The notes under the pieces: generated by a model | Told to the model about the DNA's origin: nothing | Seen by the model: the letters and a program-made list of their open reading frames with translations, nothing else | Databases searched by the model: none | Part shown: positions 1-6,821 of the stretch, piece by piece | How the letters are laid out: every line of letters begins with the position of its first letter | Position numbering within the stretch: the first letter of the stretch is position 1 | DNA from: JAWWAH01 sp033721415 | GTDB lineage: Bacteria > Patescibacteriota > Minisyncoccia > Spechtbacterales > 2-12-FULL-38-22 | Assembly: GCA_033721415.1 (NCBI GenBank) | Contig: JAWWAH010000026.1 | Coordinates: 1-16,030 of the forward strand | Length of the DNA stretch: 16,030 nucleotides | Reading direction: 5' to 3' | Made by a program: the position numbers and the translations under genes

Positions 1-414
1 CGATCTCACACCCTTCCATTTTCCAAGAAGCACAACGGCGAGCACAAATAGGGTAAAAAATCCAAGAAGAACTCCCCTTCTATCAAATTCATTCACACCA
101 TAAATGGTACCCCCCTCAGGTGTTTCAAGAATATTTAAAAAGAACTTATCACCCTCATCAAGACCTTCGAAATCCTCCTCAACGGTTACAATCTGGCCCT
201 CTCTCTCACCTTCTAATATCTTGGCACGAATAACTTGATATTCCGTTTTTACATTAATACCGGGGCTTTCCTGAACTTCTTGCGAGACAACCTTAACCAC
301 CTCCGCTCTTACGGTAGTTGTTTCAGGATCAGGATTATGCGCATTAACAGCCAAGCCAGTGATACTAAAAAACAGAACGAGCCCAAAAGATACTATTTTT
401 ATATATTTTTGCAT
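1..414 (-). CDS. YibE/F family membrane protein, N-terminal part (cut by window edge)
   Basis: The reading frame opens at the ATG at 414 and stays open for 138 codons to the window edge, so only the N-terminal part is seen. Residues about 6-24 form a signal anchor, followed by an exported region containing YQVIRAKILEGEREGQ, and then a charged turn (VNEFDRRG, about 107-114) leading into a second membrane segment at about 115-131 ending GKWKGVRS. This order, an exported beta-rich domain and then a D-R turn into a hydrophobic helix ending in G-K-W-K-G, is what I remember of the YibE/F family, whose function is not known. The start lies 26 bases after the ABC transporter stop with no terminator between them, so the two are probably co-transcribed. 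No Shine-Dalgarno sequence lies close to the ATG. Family assignment is from memory of the pattern; the membrane topology is read directly. Confidence 0.72.
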   Translation of the reverse strand, partial: MQKYIKIVSFGLVLFFSITGLAVNAHNPDPETTTVRAEVVKVVSQEVQESPGINVKTEYQVIRAKILEGEREGQIVTVEEDFEGLDEGDKFFLNILETPEGGTIYGVNEFDRRGVLLGFFTLFVLAVVLLGKWKGVRS

Positions 415-440
415 TTATAATTTTATATTTCGTAGTTATA

Positions 441-2237
441 CTAATCCTCCTTTAAAAAATTTCCAGTTTGATGTTTCCAAAGTTTAGCATACTGCCCACC
501 TCTTTCAAGGAGTTCCCTGTGGGAGCCTTTTTCTATAATCTCTCCTTCGTTAAGGACTAATATTTTATCCATTTTTTGTATAGTGCTCAACCTATGAGCA
601 ATAACAATAGCTGTTTTGTTTTCCATTAATTTTTCAAGAGCATCTTGAATAAACCTTTCGCTCTCTGAATCAAGTGAACTTGTTGCCTCGTCTAGTATTA
701 AAATCGGAGCATCTCTTAAAACAGCTCTTGCGATAGCGATTCTTTGCCTTTGGCCCCCGGAAAGCTTTACGCCTCTCTCACCTATTAATGTATCGTATTT
801 TTTTGAAAGATTCTTTATAAAAATATCTGCATGCGCCATTTCTGCTGCTTTTTTTACTTCATCATCTGTTGCATCCAATTTTCCATATCTAATATTTTCT
901 AATATACTCCGATGAAACATTATAGGTTCTTGTGGCACATAGGCAATTAAGTTTCTTAAATCTTTTTGTTTCATTTTAGAAATATCAACACCACCAATTA
1001 ATATCTCTCCAGATTGTATATCCATAAAGCGCATTAAAAGCTTCGTTATAGTACTTTTACCTCCACCACTTCTTCCAACTAACCCCACCTTTTCACCTTC
1101 TTTTATTTTGATATTTAGGTTATTAAATAACTTCTGATCATAATTTTCCTCATAGCAAAAATTGACATTTCTAAATTCTACTGGAAGATTTTCTTTTTTG
1201 GATATCTTTAAATCATGTTTATCCTTGATTTTGGGCTCATGAAGCATTACCTCTGTAAATTGAGCAGCTTCACTAACTTGTGTTTCCAGGTTTCTGTAAA
1301 TGTTACTAAAATCCCACATTACTTTTGTAAAGCCGGAAAAATAACTAAATGTAACAAATACAGCTTCCAGATTAAATCCTCCCCCATTGCTCAACATTAA
1401 TGCAACAAGTAATCCAAGAGCATTTGTAATAACATACAAGGGAGAGATAGTCATACTAATTACCATGTTGTGGTAATCCCAAGTTTTTTTAGATTTTTGA
1501 ACATAATTTTCTACATTTCCATGATGTCTCTCTTTCTCATAATCCTCGTGTGCAAACGCCCTAACTGCATCCACATTTGTGATAATATCTGCAACATACC
1601 CGGCAACCTTATTGCTTGCAGATTCTCTCTCCTCAACAAGCTTTGCTCGTCTTTTTATTAAAGGCGTTGTTATTAGGGTTGTAATTGCAACCATGGAAAC
1701 TAAAACCAAGATTAACCATGGGGAAAACTGCCACAAAATAGCTACTACAAATATTAAAGGAATAAAGCTTGAAAACACAGAAAACATTAATGTTGCTAAA
1801 AATCCCTCATAGCTTCGTGCATATCTAATTACTTTCTTTGTTAAAGATCCTGAAAAATTATCGTGAAAAAAAACAAGATCCTTTTCTAAAAGGTTTTCCA
1901 TAGCTTCTGTATATAAGTACTTAACACCCATTGCTGCTGCTCTATTAAATAGTTGTCCCGAAAACCTCCATACCATCTCCCCCAAAAACCAAACCCCAGC
2001 AAAAGCTCCTACATATGGAAGTGCATCACTCAATGTAATTACCTCGTTTTCTGCAAATCTTGTTAAAATTTTTGCAATCACCAACGGTGGAACGTAAAAC
2101 ACCAAGATATTACCTATGCCGGGCATCAACAAAGCAGGGACTGCAAATTTCCAATCCCTTTTAATTTGTCCGAAATAGTCTCTTAGTGCTGTTTTTACAG
2201 CCTTGGAGTTGTATTCTTTATTTTTGTTTTTGGGCAT
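441..2237 (-). CDS. ABC half-transporter (ABCB/MsbA-like exporter), membrane domain plus ATPase
   Basis: This 598-residue protein has an N-terminal six-helix exporter membrane domain (about 30-310) and a C-terminal ATPase (about 350-590). The ATPase is complete: Walker A GRSGGGKST (388-396), Q-loop Gln436, signature LSGGQ (492-496), Walker B ILILDE (512-517) with catalytic Glu517, and switch His548. It should work as a homodimer or heterodimer exporting a lipid, drug or peptide; the substrate cannot be read. The frame is open 18 codons further up to 2291, but that extension would be encoded by the terminator hairpin and promoter, and the TATAAT box at 2244-2249 ends 6 bases before the ATG at 2237. 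I therefore chose 2237, which gives a leaderless mRNA and a basic N-terminus (MPKNKNK). The stop is TAG, and a YibE/F gene follows 26 bases later. Confidence 0.93.
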   Translation of the reverse strand: MPKNKNKEYNSKAVKTALRDYFGQIKRDWKFAVPALLMPGIGNILVFYVPPLVIAKILTRFAENEVITLSDALPYVGAFAGVWFLGEMVWRFSGQLFNRAAAMGVKYLYTEAMENLLEKDLVFFHDNFSGSLTKKVIRYARSYEGFLATLMFSVFSSFIPLIFVVAILWQFSPWLILVLVSMVAITTLITTPLIKRRAKLVEERESASNKVAGYVADIITNVDAVRAFAHEDYEKERHHGNVENYVQKSKKTWDYHNMVISMTISPLYVITNALGLLVALMLSNGGGFNLEAVFVTFSYFSGFTKVMWDFSNIYRNLETQVSEAAQFTEVMLHEPKIKDKHDLKISKKENLPVEFRNVNFCYEENYDQKLFNNLNIKIKEGEKVGLVGRSGGGKSTITKLLMRFMDIQSGEILIGGVDISKMKQKDLRNLIAYVPQEPIMFHRSILENIRYGKLDATDDEVKKAAEMAHADIFIKNLSKKYDTLIGERGVKLSGGQRQRIAIARAVLRDAPILILDEATSSLDSESERFIQDALEKLMENKTAIVIAHRLSTIQKMDKILVLNEGEIIEKGSHRELLERGGQYAKLWKHQTGNFLKED

Positions 2238-2243
2238 AGATAC

Positions 2244-2249
2244 ATTATA
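2244..2249 (-). promoter_or_regulatory. Extended -10 promoter of the ABC transporter gene
   Basis: The minus strand reads TTTTGGTATAAT, a TGn-extended -10 box, directly after the terminator hairpin of the upstream gene. Only 6 bases separate it from the ATG at 2237, so the transcript should start at or next to the start codon. No -35 hexamer is recognisable 17 bases upstream, where the hairpin lies. Confidence 0.75.
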
Positions 2250-2255
2250 CCAAAA

Positions 2256-2275
2256 CCCCGCAAATATTTGCGGGG
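2256..2275 (-). terminator. Palindromic terminator after the DUF2177 gene
   Basis: A perfect 20-base palindrome (CCCCGCAAAT followed by ATTTGCGGGG) with A-runs before and T-runs after it on both strands. It lies about 48 bases after the DUF2177 stop. On the minus strand the T-run is only four bases and runs into the TGGTATAAT promoter of the ABC gene, so terminator and promoter are fused. Confidence 0.8.
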
Positions 2276-2322
2276 TTTTTATTACAGACAATAGCTAATT
2301 TGCAGTCTAACTCAAATCTTAT

Positions 2323-2730
2323 TTATATTCTTATGTTTGTAAATTTTTCAATAACAAGATATGTTAGACCAGATACAGATGCCGCAAGCACCGCACCCCA
2401 TATCATATCTACGATAGTTACTATAACCGGCCAATCTTTTAATGTGGCTAAGTTTGTGAGGTCGTACGTTGCATAACTCAAAAAACCAAACAAAGCACCA
2501 TACATTATGGCTGTTAAAATAGAGCCCTTGCTAAGCCCTGGATATATTGCAAAAACAACTACACCTACTACAAATAGTAAGTAAAAAATTAAAGCAGCTG
2601 TCCAGTTGACGTCTGACTTAATTAAGGAGCCAATCTGGTCCTGATAAAAGTTTTTTGCTATTACTCCAAGCCAAAGCATATCTATAGCTAGGAATATAAC
2701 AAATGCTATAAGGTAAATTTTGAAATACAT
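2323..2730 (-). CDS. DUF2177 family membrane protein
   Basis: A 135-residue, very hydrophobic protein with four predicted membrane helices (about 4-24, 43-63, 70-90 and 105-128). Features I associate with DUF2177 are the D-x-x-W-L-G motif in helix 1 (IDMLWLGVIAK, 16-26), the YGALFGFLSYATYDLTNLAT stretch (77-96), and a second acidic W-G motif in the last helix (VDMIWGAVLAA). The length matches the family. Its biochemical role is unknown. The start is 37 bases downstream of the stop of the M23-like gene with no hairpin between them and no clear -10 box, so the two are probably one transcript, ending at the palindrome at 2256-2275. Confidence 0.85.
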   Translation of the reverse strand: MYFKIYLIAFVIFLAIDMLWLGVIAKNFYQDQIGSLIKSDVNWTAALIFYLLFVVGVVVFAIYPGLSKGSILTAIMYGALFGFLSYATYDLTNLATLKDWPVIVTIVDMIWGAVLAASVSGLTYLVIEKFTNIRI

Positions 2731-2767
2731 GTTTTACAATCAATATTAAATATTTATTATTAGAAAC

Positions 2768-3934
2768 CTATGAACAGTAATCACTTTCTGATTGGCCTCC
2801 CGAAGCAGGAAGCGAACGCACTGTTGCTTCGTCTTCTGGGCTTATCCAGTTAAACCAACATACAGCATATGGCGCCTGGCCTCCATCGTGCAAAGCAAGC
2901 CATTCTGCATCGTTTGAGGCATCATTTTTCTGCCGAAGGTCATAAACTCCCCAGTCAACAAACACATTGGTTGGTGTGCCCACACCTGTTGCAAGTATTT
3001 CGCCTGCTTTTATTTCTACAGGCTCATTTAATACCGTTGTTCTTGTATCACCCTCAATTGGTGCGGGTAGACTTTCAGCTATAGCTTGTAATTTATCTGA
3101 TAAGATTCGCAGGTGGTCAAAGCGGTACCTTATTCCGCAATCAGTGAAGAAATCAAACATATACTGTATCTCCCCACCACCTTCGGTATACCGAACACCC
3201 TGAGTAATCCTTGCGTCCAAAGGCGCAGTTATTGAAATTTCATCATAAGCAAGACCATCAAAGCGAAAGCCACCATGTGCTTTGTAATGGTCGCCTCTAT
3301 ATTGACCGGGATAGATCACATATGCAACCTGAGATAAATCTACCGGAGTTCCAAGTATAATTGGTTCAGAGCATTCAGGAGGGGTTAAGCTTGGCACCCA
3401 CTCATCACCCTTATAGCCCCATGTTATAGGAATCCCAAAATCTCGCGCATAAGTTTTTACATCGCTTACAGAGTTGTATTCGACGCCGAGAGAATACCAA
3501 TTAAATTCGTTATTGTTTATACAAAATATTTTTTTGAAAAATTCTGAATCTTCCGCGACAGCCGCTTCGCCCGACATATTAAACCAATGCAAAGTTCCTG
3601 TATCTTCTCCCGTTACCTCTACAGCATAAACCTTTGGGTCGTTGGTTTCACAATTGCGTACATAGCTTGTAACACCAAATGCATCTCTTACTGATACGCC
3701 CACGCCACTCACACTAGAAAATCCGCCCAAATGCCCGTAGAAATTAAAAATCTCAGGGTTTAAAAACAATCGCTTATACCCGTGCTCGTTAACAATATAA
3801 ATATCGGGGTCACCCTCTCCACTTATAAGGTCGCCTTCGTTTAGTCCGTAATCACTAGGAACTGCCGCATCAACATGTGCAGCCACAAAAAAGGCAGATA
3901 TTAGTATTATTGAAAAGATTATTGTTTTTTTCAT
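2768..3934 (-). CDS. Secreted protein with degenerate M23 (LytM-like) C-terminal domain
   Basis: This 388-residue protein starts with a clear signal peptide (MKKTIIFSII onward, probable cleavage after VDA at 21-23). The middle part (about 30-170) carries two related segments of a type common in CPR surface proteins: GDLISGEGDPDIYIV..GYKRLFLNPEIFNFYG (35-66) and a second, weaker unit around KVYAVEVT..LHWFN..FFKKIFCIN (101-140). The C-terminal part (about 190-330) has the outline of an M23 peptidase: HGGFRFDG (220-227), APLDARI (237-243) and IRYRFDHLRI (268-277). M23 enzymes use HxxxD and HxH to hold zinc; here the position of the first Asp seems to be Arg224, so catalysis is doubtful. Several Cys residues suggest disulfides. 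The ATG at 3934 is 8 bases after a TATGAT box. A binding or structural surface role is inference. Confidence 0.6.
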   Translation of the reverse strand: MKKTIIFSIILISAFFVAAHVDAAVPSDYGLNEGDLISGEGDPDIYIVNEHGYKRLFLNPEIFNFYGHLGGFSSVSGVGVSVRDAFGVTSYVRNCETNDPKVYAVEVTGEDTGTLHWFNMSGEAAVAEDSEFFKKIFCINNNEFNWYSLGVEYNSVSDVKTYARDFGIPITWGYKGDEWVPSLTPPECSEPIILGTPVDLSQVAYVIYPGQYRGDHYKAHGGFRFDGLAYDEISITAPLDARITQGVRYTEGGGEIQYMFDFFTDCGIRYRFDHLRILSDKLQAIAESLPAPIEGDTRTTVLNEPVEIKAGEILATGVGTPTNVFVDWGVYDLRQKNDASNDAEWLALHDGGQAPYAVCWFNWISPEDEATVRSLPASGGQSESDYCS

Positions 3935-3942
3935 ACATATTT

Positions 3943-3993
3943 ATCATACCAAAACCCCCCGCAATCTGTGCGGGGGTTTTCCACTTTAGGGGG
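3943..3993 (-). repeat. Terminator-promoter repeat, copy A
   Basis: On the minus strand this reads CCCCCTAAAGTGGAAAA, then a hairpin with 8-bp stem CCCCCGCA/TGCGGGGG (3956-3963 with 3969-3976) and loop CAGAT, then TTTTGGTATGAT. It lies 7 bases after the stop of the HopA1-like gene (4001) and its TATGAT (3943-3948) ends 8 bases before the ATG at 3934. It should end one transcript and start the next. Three further copies occur at 10470, 13282 and 15022. Confidence 0.85.
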
Positions 3994-4000
3994 ATTAAAA

Positions 4001-5167
4001 CTAGATACCCCGATCAGGGTTTTCTAAATTAAAAGCTATGTTGTTTGGATTTATATTATATTTGGGAGCTTCTTCTTTTAATATTTTTTGAAATTCTTCG
4101 GTTTCATCAATATCACCATGCTTTGCTTTTTCTTTAACTTTAGCTGCTATATCTGTTAAAAATTCGACCCTATGTGAAGTTAAGCTTTTCCCGGCAACAT
4201 CTGGCTCATCACCTATTCCTACGCCTGGAACAACCCAGAGCGGAATTTTGCTAAGCTCTCTTTCTGCAAAAACCTCGGGCTCTTCCTCGTATAACTCAAG
4301 TGCATAATCTAGCATAACTTGCATATCATTTTCATCCTTTAGATAAATAACAATCCCATCGCCACGTATTGTATCCTCCTTTTTTTCAGATTGCTTATAA
4401 TCAGTCCCGAGTTCTAGCGCTCTATTATATATCTTGGTTTTAATGGGTAAATTTTCCTGCTCTGCTTTTTCTAAAACTTTTTTAAATACCTTAACAATAT
4501 CTTTCGAAGCAGGGTTTAGGTATATTCTATGTTTTAATTCTGCATCCTCCCCCTTTAATCTATTTTTAATATATTCAGGTGAGCGCCAGTGAATAAAACT
4601 ACCCGAATCCTGAAGCTCCATGTTTCTGTATGCAAATCCTGAATTTCCTTTTAATTTTAAGGAAGCTAGAGGAGGATATAAAAGATTATCAAATTTTGAA
4701 GCATTTTCTTCTCCTCTTATCCATTCTGCATAGTCTTTATCGCAATCTTCTAATTGTTCCTTGTAGCTTTCTTTCTGTTGAGTTAATTCACTTCTTTGCT
4801 CTGGTGTTAATCCAACCGCATACAGCATAAATTTTTCTCTGAGTAGTTCCGTAAACTCTTCTCGTAACTTGATGAGTGCTTCGGGATCTTTTATTAGTTC
4901 TTTTTCAGATTCAGGTAACTCTATTTGGTCAAAATAACTTTTAGTAAAAAGAAACTTAGGCCCAAAGCCATGCAAAATGCCTTCTATCTCTTCTTTTGTC
5001 GGCTCTTGTTTTGAGTCTCGTATCCAATCTAATCCCTCATCCTTAATTTTTTTCCTCAGTTTCGGTATTTTTTTCAAAATTTCCTGATTTCTGCGCTCCA
5101 CTACGCTTATATTTTCTTGAGGATCTTTATTTTTATTTTGTTCTGTTGGTGGTTTTTCAAAATTCAT
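4001..5167 (-). CDS. HopA1-like protein (probable cytosolic effector or lyase fold)
   Basis: A 388-residue soluble protein without signal peptide or membrane segment. Residues 1-160 are highly charged and helical. The C-terminal half (about 210-345) matches my memory of the HopA1 family: HRIYLNPA (213-220), LPIKTKIYNRA (240-250), RGDGIVIYL (268-276), and the most telling run, PLWVVPGVGIGDEP (309-322) followed by KSLTSHRVEFL (327-337), where family members have P-G-V-G-L-A-x-x-P and S-F-G-x-H-R. HopA1 is known as a Pseudomonas type III effector, and HopA1-like proteins serve as phospho-Ser/Thr lyases in class V lanthipeptide pathways. No precursor peptide or kinase gene lies nearby. A TGTTAGAAT promoter lies at 5191-5199; repeat copy A follows its stop. 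Without a profile search the family call remains moderate. Confidence 0.5.
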   Translation of the reverse strand: MNFEKPPTEQNKNKDPQENISVVERRNQEILKKIPKLRKKIKDEGLDWIRDSKQEPTKEEIEGILHGFGPKFLFTKSYFDQIELPESEKELIKDPEALIKLREEFTELLREKFMLYAVGLTPEQRSELTQQKESYKEQLEDCDKDYAEWIRGEENASKFDNLLYPPLASLKLKGNSGFAYRNMELQDSGSFIHWRSPEYIKNRLKGEDAELKHRIYLNPASKDIVKVFKKVLEKAEQENLPIKTKIYNRALELGTDYKQSEKKEDTIRGDGIVIYLKDENDMQVMLDYALELYEEEPEVFAERELSKIPLWVVPGVGIGDEPDVAGKSLTSHRVEFLTDIAAKVKEKAKHGDIDETEEFQKILKEEAPKYNINPNNIAFNLENPDRGI

Positions 5168-5190
5168 ACTCCATTTTTAAATTTGTCTTT

Positions 5191-5199
5191 ATTCTAACA
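5191..5199 (-). promoter_or_regulatory. Extended -10 promoter of the HopA1-like gene
   Basis: The minus strand reads TTGTGTTAGAAT, a TGn-extended -10 of a second type, 23 bases before the ATG at 5167. The same 12 bases occur upstream of the ZU5-like gene (10084-10095). The predicted leader is about 16 bases and contains GGAGT directly before the ATG, too close for a standard ribosome binding site. Confidence 0.6.
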
Positions 5200-5206
5200 C
5201 AAATAT

Positions 5207-5234
5207 AAAAAGGCTTTCCTAGGAAAACCTTTTT
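5207..5234 (-). terminator. Hairpin terminator between the phosphatase remnant and the HopA1-like gene
   Basis: AAAAAGG pairs with CCTTTTT (5207-5213 with 5228-5234); TTTC pairs with GAAA inside after one C/A mismatch, leaving a CTAG loop. The T-run on both sides makes it potentially bidirectional. It sits about 120 bases after the end of the phosphatase remnant and 8 bases before the promoter of the HopA1-like gene. Confidence 0.6.
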
Positions 5235-5352
5235 TGTACTACATGAACACAATGATTACAAAGAACAGTAGGCAAAAAATAATGTTGTTGTATAGGGTGT
5301 GATAAGTGGTACTTACAATAACACCCTCATCTTAAGCTCTTTCCTCTAGATC

Positions 5353-5505
5353 TCACCAATGATCAAAATCCTGGGTAAGCTTAACTTTAGCATGCAAATT
5401 TGTGCCAGCAAACCTAGCTTTATATTTTTTAGAATCCTCAAAAAGCCTAGCTGCTGTAACACTTCTATGGCTTGCTGCGCTGCATATAAAAAGTAAAATT
5501 TTCAT
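5353..5505 (-). pseudogene. Truncated low-molecular-weight protein tyrosine phosphatase (N-terminal fragment)
   Basis: A 50-codon frame starting at the ATG at 5505. It begins MKILLFICSAASHRS, with the phosphatase loop C-x5-R (Cys8 to Arg14) after a hydrophobic beta strand, followed by TAARLFED and, further on, FAGTNLHAKVKLTQ. This matches the N-terminal half of small predicted tyrosine phosphatases (about 105-110 residues), which have S-P-T-A-E after the loop and S-A-G later. The frame stops with TGA after Trp50, where the family normally continues W-A-D-x-I-F-V-M, so the general-acid loop is missing. After the stop the same frame reads DLEERA and then TAA. The promoter is intact: TTTTGGTATAAT ends 6 bases before the ATG. 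It is probably a decayed gene that is still transcribed; a short functional peptide cannot be excluded. Confidence 0.6.
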
Positions 5506-5511
5506 AAATAC

Positions 5512-5517
5512 ATTATA
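5512..5517 (-). promoter_or_regulatory. Extended -10 promoter of the phosphatase remnant
   Basis: The minus strand reads TTTTGGTATAATG, the same 13 bases as in front of the ABC transporter, and again 6 bases before the ATG, but here no hairpin precedes it. This shows that TTTTGG is part of the promoter motif and not only the tail of a terminator. Confidence 0.68.
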
Positions 5518-5588
5518 CCAAAACTACTTATCTTATTGTATGAATGTATAAAATATTCTGTTTTAGGTAATATCTAGACCTTCCCTCT

Positions 5589-5612
5589 AATAGGACAGCC
5601 AGTTGTCCTATT
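5589..5612. promoter_or_regulatory. 9-bp inverted repeat upstream of the GH130 genes (possible operator)
   Basis: AATAGGACA (5589-5597) and TGTCCTATT (5604-5612) form a perfect 9-bp inverted repeat around a 6-base centre (GCCAGT). Neither strand has a T-run after it, so it does not look like a terminator. It lies between the divergent phosphatase remnant and the GH130 genes, about 90 bases before the TATAAT at 5702. The size and symmetry suit a dimeric repressor, but no regulator gene is adjacent. Apart from this, the promoters and the hairpin at 5207-5234, I see nothing in the 5168-5352 and 5518-5701 gaps. Confidence 0.45.
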
Positions 5613-5701
5613 TAAAAAATTATCAAGACAATAACTTAATAAAAGGCATAGTAATATTGAATTGTGGATTGTTTTCTCCTAGACGCCACGTCCTGTAGTA
5701 T

Positions 5702-5707
5702 TATAAT
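5702..5707 (+). promoter_or_regulatory. -10 box of the GH130 operon
   Basis: TATAAT 25 bases before the ATG at 5733. The start point would lie near 5714, giving a leader of about 19 bases. There is no convincing -35 hexamer and no TGn extension. The box overlaps an alternative ATG at 5706, which would then not be in the mRNA. Confidence 0.45.
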
Positions 5708-5732
5708 GAAAAGGTATATACTTAAAAAATTT

Positions 5733-6821
5733 ATGATCTTTTTAAAAAAATTATTCAGAAAATTCTCAAGCAAATCTAAATCAGGAAAAGCTAGAAACAA
5801 AGCTGTGCTTGAGAAAACAAACCTTAATCCTGTAGTAGCTCCGATTCCTGCGCACGAGTGGGAATCATGGCAAACATTTAACCCAGCGGCTGTTTATTTA
5901 GATGATAGAGTGCATTTGCTTTATAGAGCACTCGGAGAAGACGGCCAATCATCTCTAGGCTATGCATCTAGTATCGATGGGATTAATTTTGATATTAGAT
6001 TAGATTACCCAATATTCAAACTAAACCACACCCCAGAACAACTCGAAAAATACGAGGATGCTCCAAGAAACTCATCTGGAGGAGGCTGGGGAGGTTGCGA
6101 AGATCCAAGAACCACATTTATAGACAATAGGGTCTATTTATCTTTTGTTGCTTTTCAGGGCTGGGATAACTGTAGAATTGCGATTAGCTCAATATCAAGA
6201 GAGGACTTTTTAAATAAAAACTGGAACTGGAAAAAACCAAAGACAATATCACAGCCAGGAGTAATCGATAAAAGCCCAGCAATATTCCCTGAAAAAATAA
6301 GAGGAAAATACGTAATAATGCACAGAGTATTTCCAGATATCTTGGTAGACTATGTGGATAGTCTAGACTTTAAAGAAGGAGAGTACCTAAAGGGAGAATA
6401 CAAAATAAGCCCTACCAAAAAAGGGTGGGATAGTAGAAAAGTAGGTGCAGGCGCTCCCCCAATTAAAACAGATAAAGGCTGGCTTCTAATATATTATGCA
6501 ACTGACGACGCAGATGCATCCAAATACAACGCAGGTGCAATGCTTTTAGATCTCGAACACCCAGAAAAAGTTATAGCACGCACAAAAGAACCTATGCTCG
6601 AACCTAACGATTGGTACGAAAATCAAGGTCATAAAGCAGGTATAGTATACCCTTGCGGAGCAATAGTTAAAGATGGAGAGTTGTTTATATACTACGGTGC
6701 AGCAGACACAGTTGTGGCTGTCGCAAAAGCTCCACTAGACGATGTGGTAAATGCTGTGCTTGATTCTAAAAAACCTAACTTTGTTAAGAAACTTATAAAT
6801 GGCCTCCGCTCAAAGATATAA
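5733..6821 (+). CDS. GH130 family glycoside phosphorylase (beta-mannoside type)
   Basis: A GH130 protein of 362 residues from the ATG at 5733. Conserved blocks in order (numbered from that start): WQTFNPAAVYLDDRVHLLYR, GGCEDPR (120-126) whose Asp124 is the expected general acid, IMHR (195-198), the phosphate-site-like VGAGAPPIKT (237-246), and YGAADTVVAVAKAP near the end. GH130 enzymes phosphorolyse beta-linked mannosides to mannose 1-phosphate; one subgroup hydrolyses instead. The usual I-Y-H after the GW motif is IYY here. The exact substrate cannot be read. The N-terminus before the domain is basic and hydrophobic (MIFLKKLFRKF), perhaps membrane-associated; there is no signal peptide. The frame is also open from a GTG at 5664 and an ATG at 5706; I chose 5733 because the TATAAT overlaps 5706. 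Its 3' end overlaps the next gene by 23 bases. Confidence 0.85.
   Translation: MIFLKKLFRKFSSKSKSGKARNKAVLEKTNLNPVVAPIPAHEWESWQTFNPAAVYLDDRVHLLYRALGEDGQSSLGYASSIDGINFDIRLDYPIFKLNHTPEQLEKYEDAPRNSSGGGWGGCEDPRTTFIDNRVYLSFVAFQGWDNCRIAISSISREDFLNKNWNWKKPKTISQPGVIDKSPAIFPEKIRGKYVIMHRVFPDILVDYVDSLDFKEGEYLKGEYKISPTKKGWDSRKVGAGAPPIKTDKGWLLIYYATDDADASKYNAGAMLLDLEHPEKVIARTKEPMLEPNDWYENQGHKAGIVYPCGAIVKDGELFIYYGAADTVVAVAKAPLDDVVNAVLDSKKPNFVKKLINGLRSKI

Noticed and set aside
235..420. 61-codon plus-strand frame at the left end
   Set aside because: It is the complement of the YibE/F gene, whose frame is open to the edge and has a signal anchor and family motifs.
5353..5355. TGA read as an amino acid (recoded UGA)
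   Set aside because: No complete long gene here ends in TGA, which raised the question, but twelve long frames have no in-frame TGA, and reading through this one adds only six codons before TAA.
5589..5612. Inverted repeat as a terminator of the phosphatase remnant or GH130 unit
   Set aside because: No T-run follows on either strand and it lies upstream of both genes.
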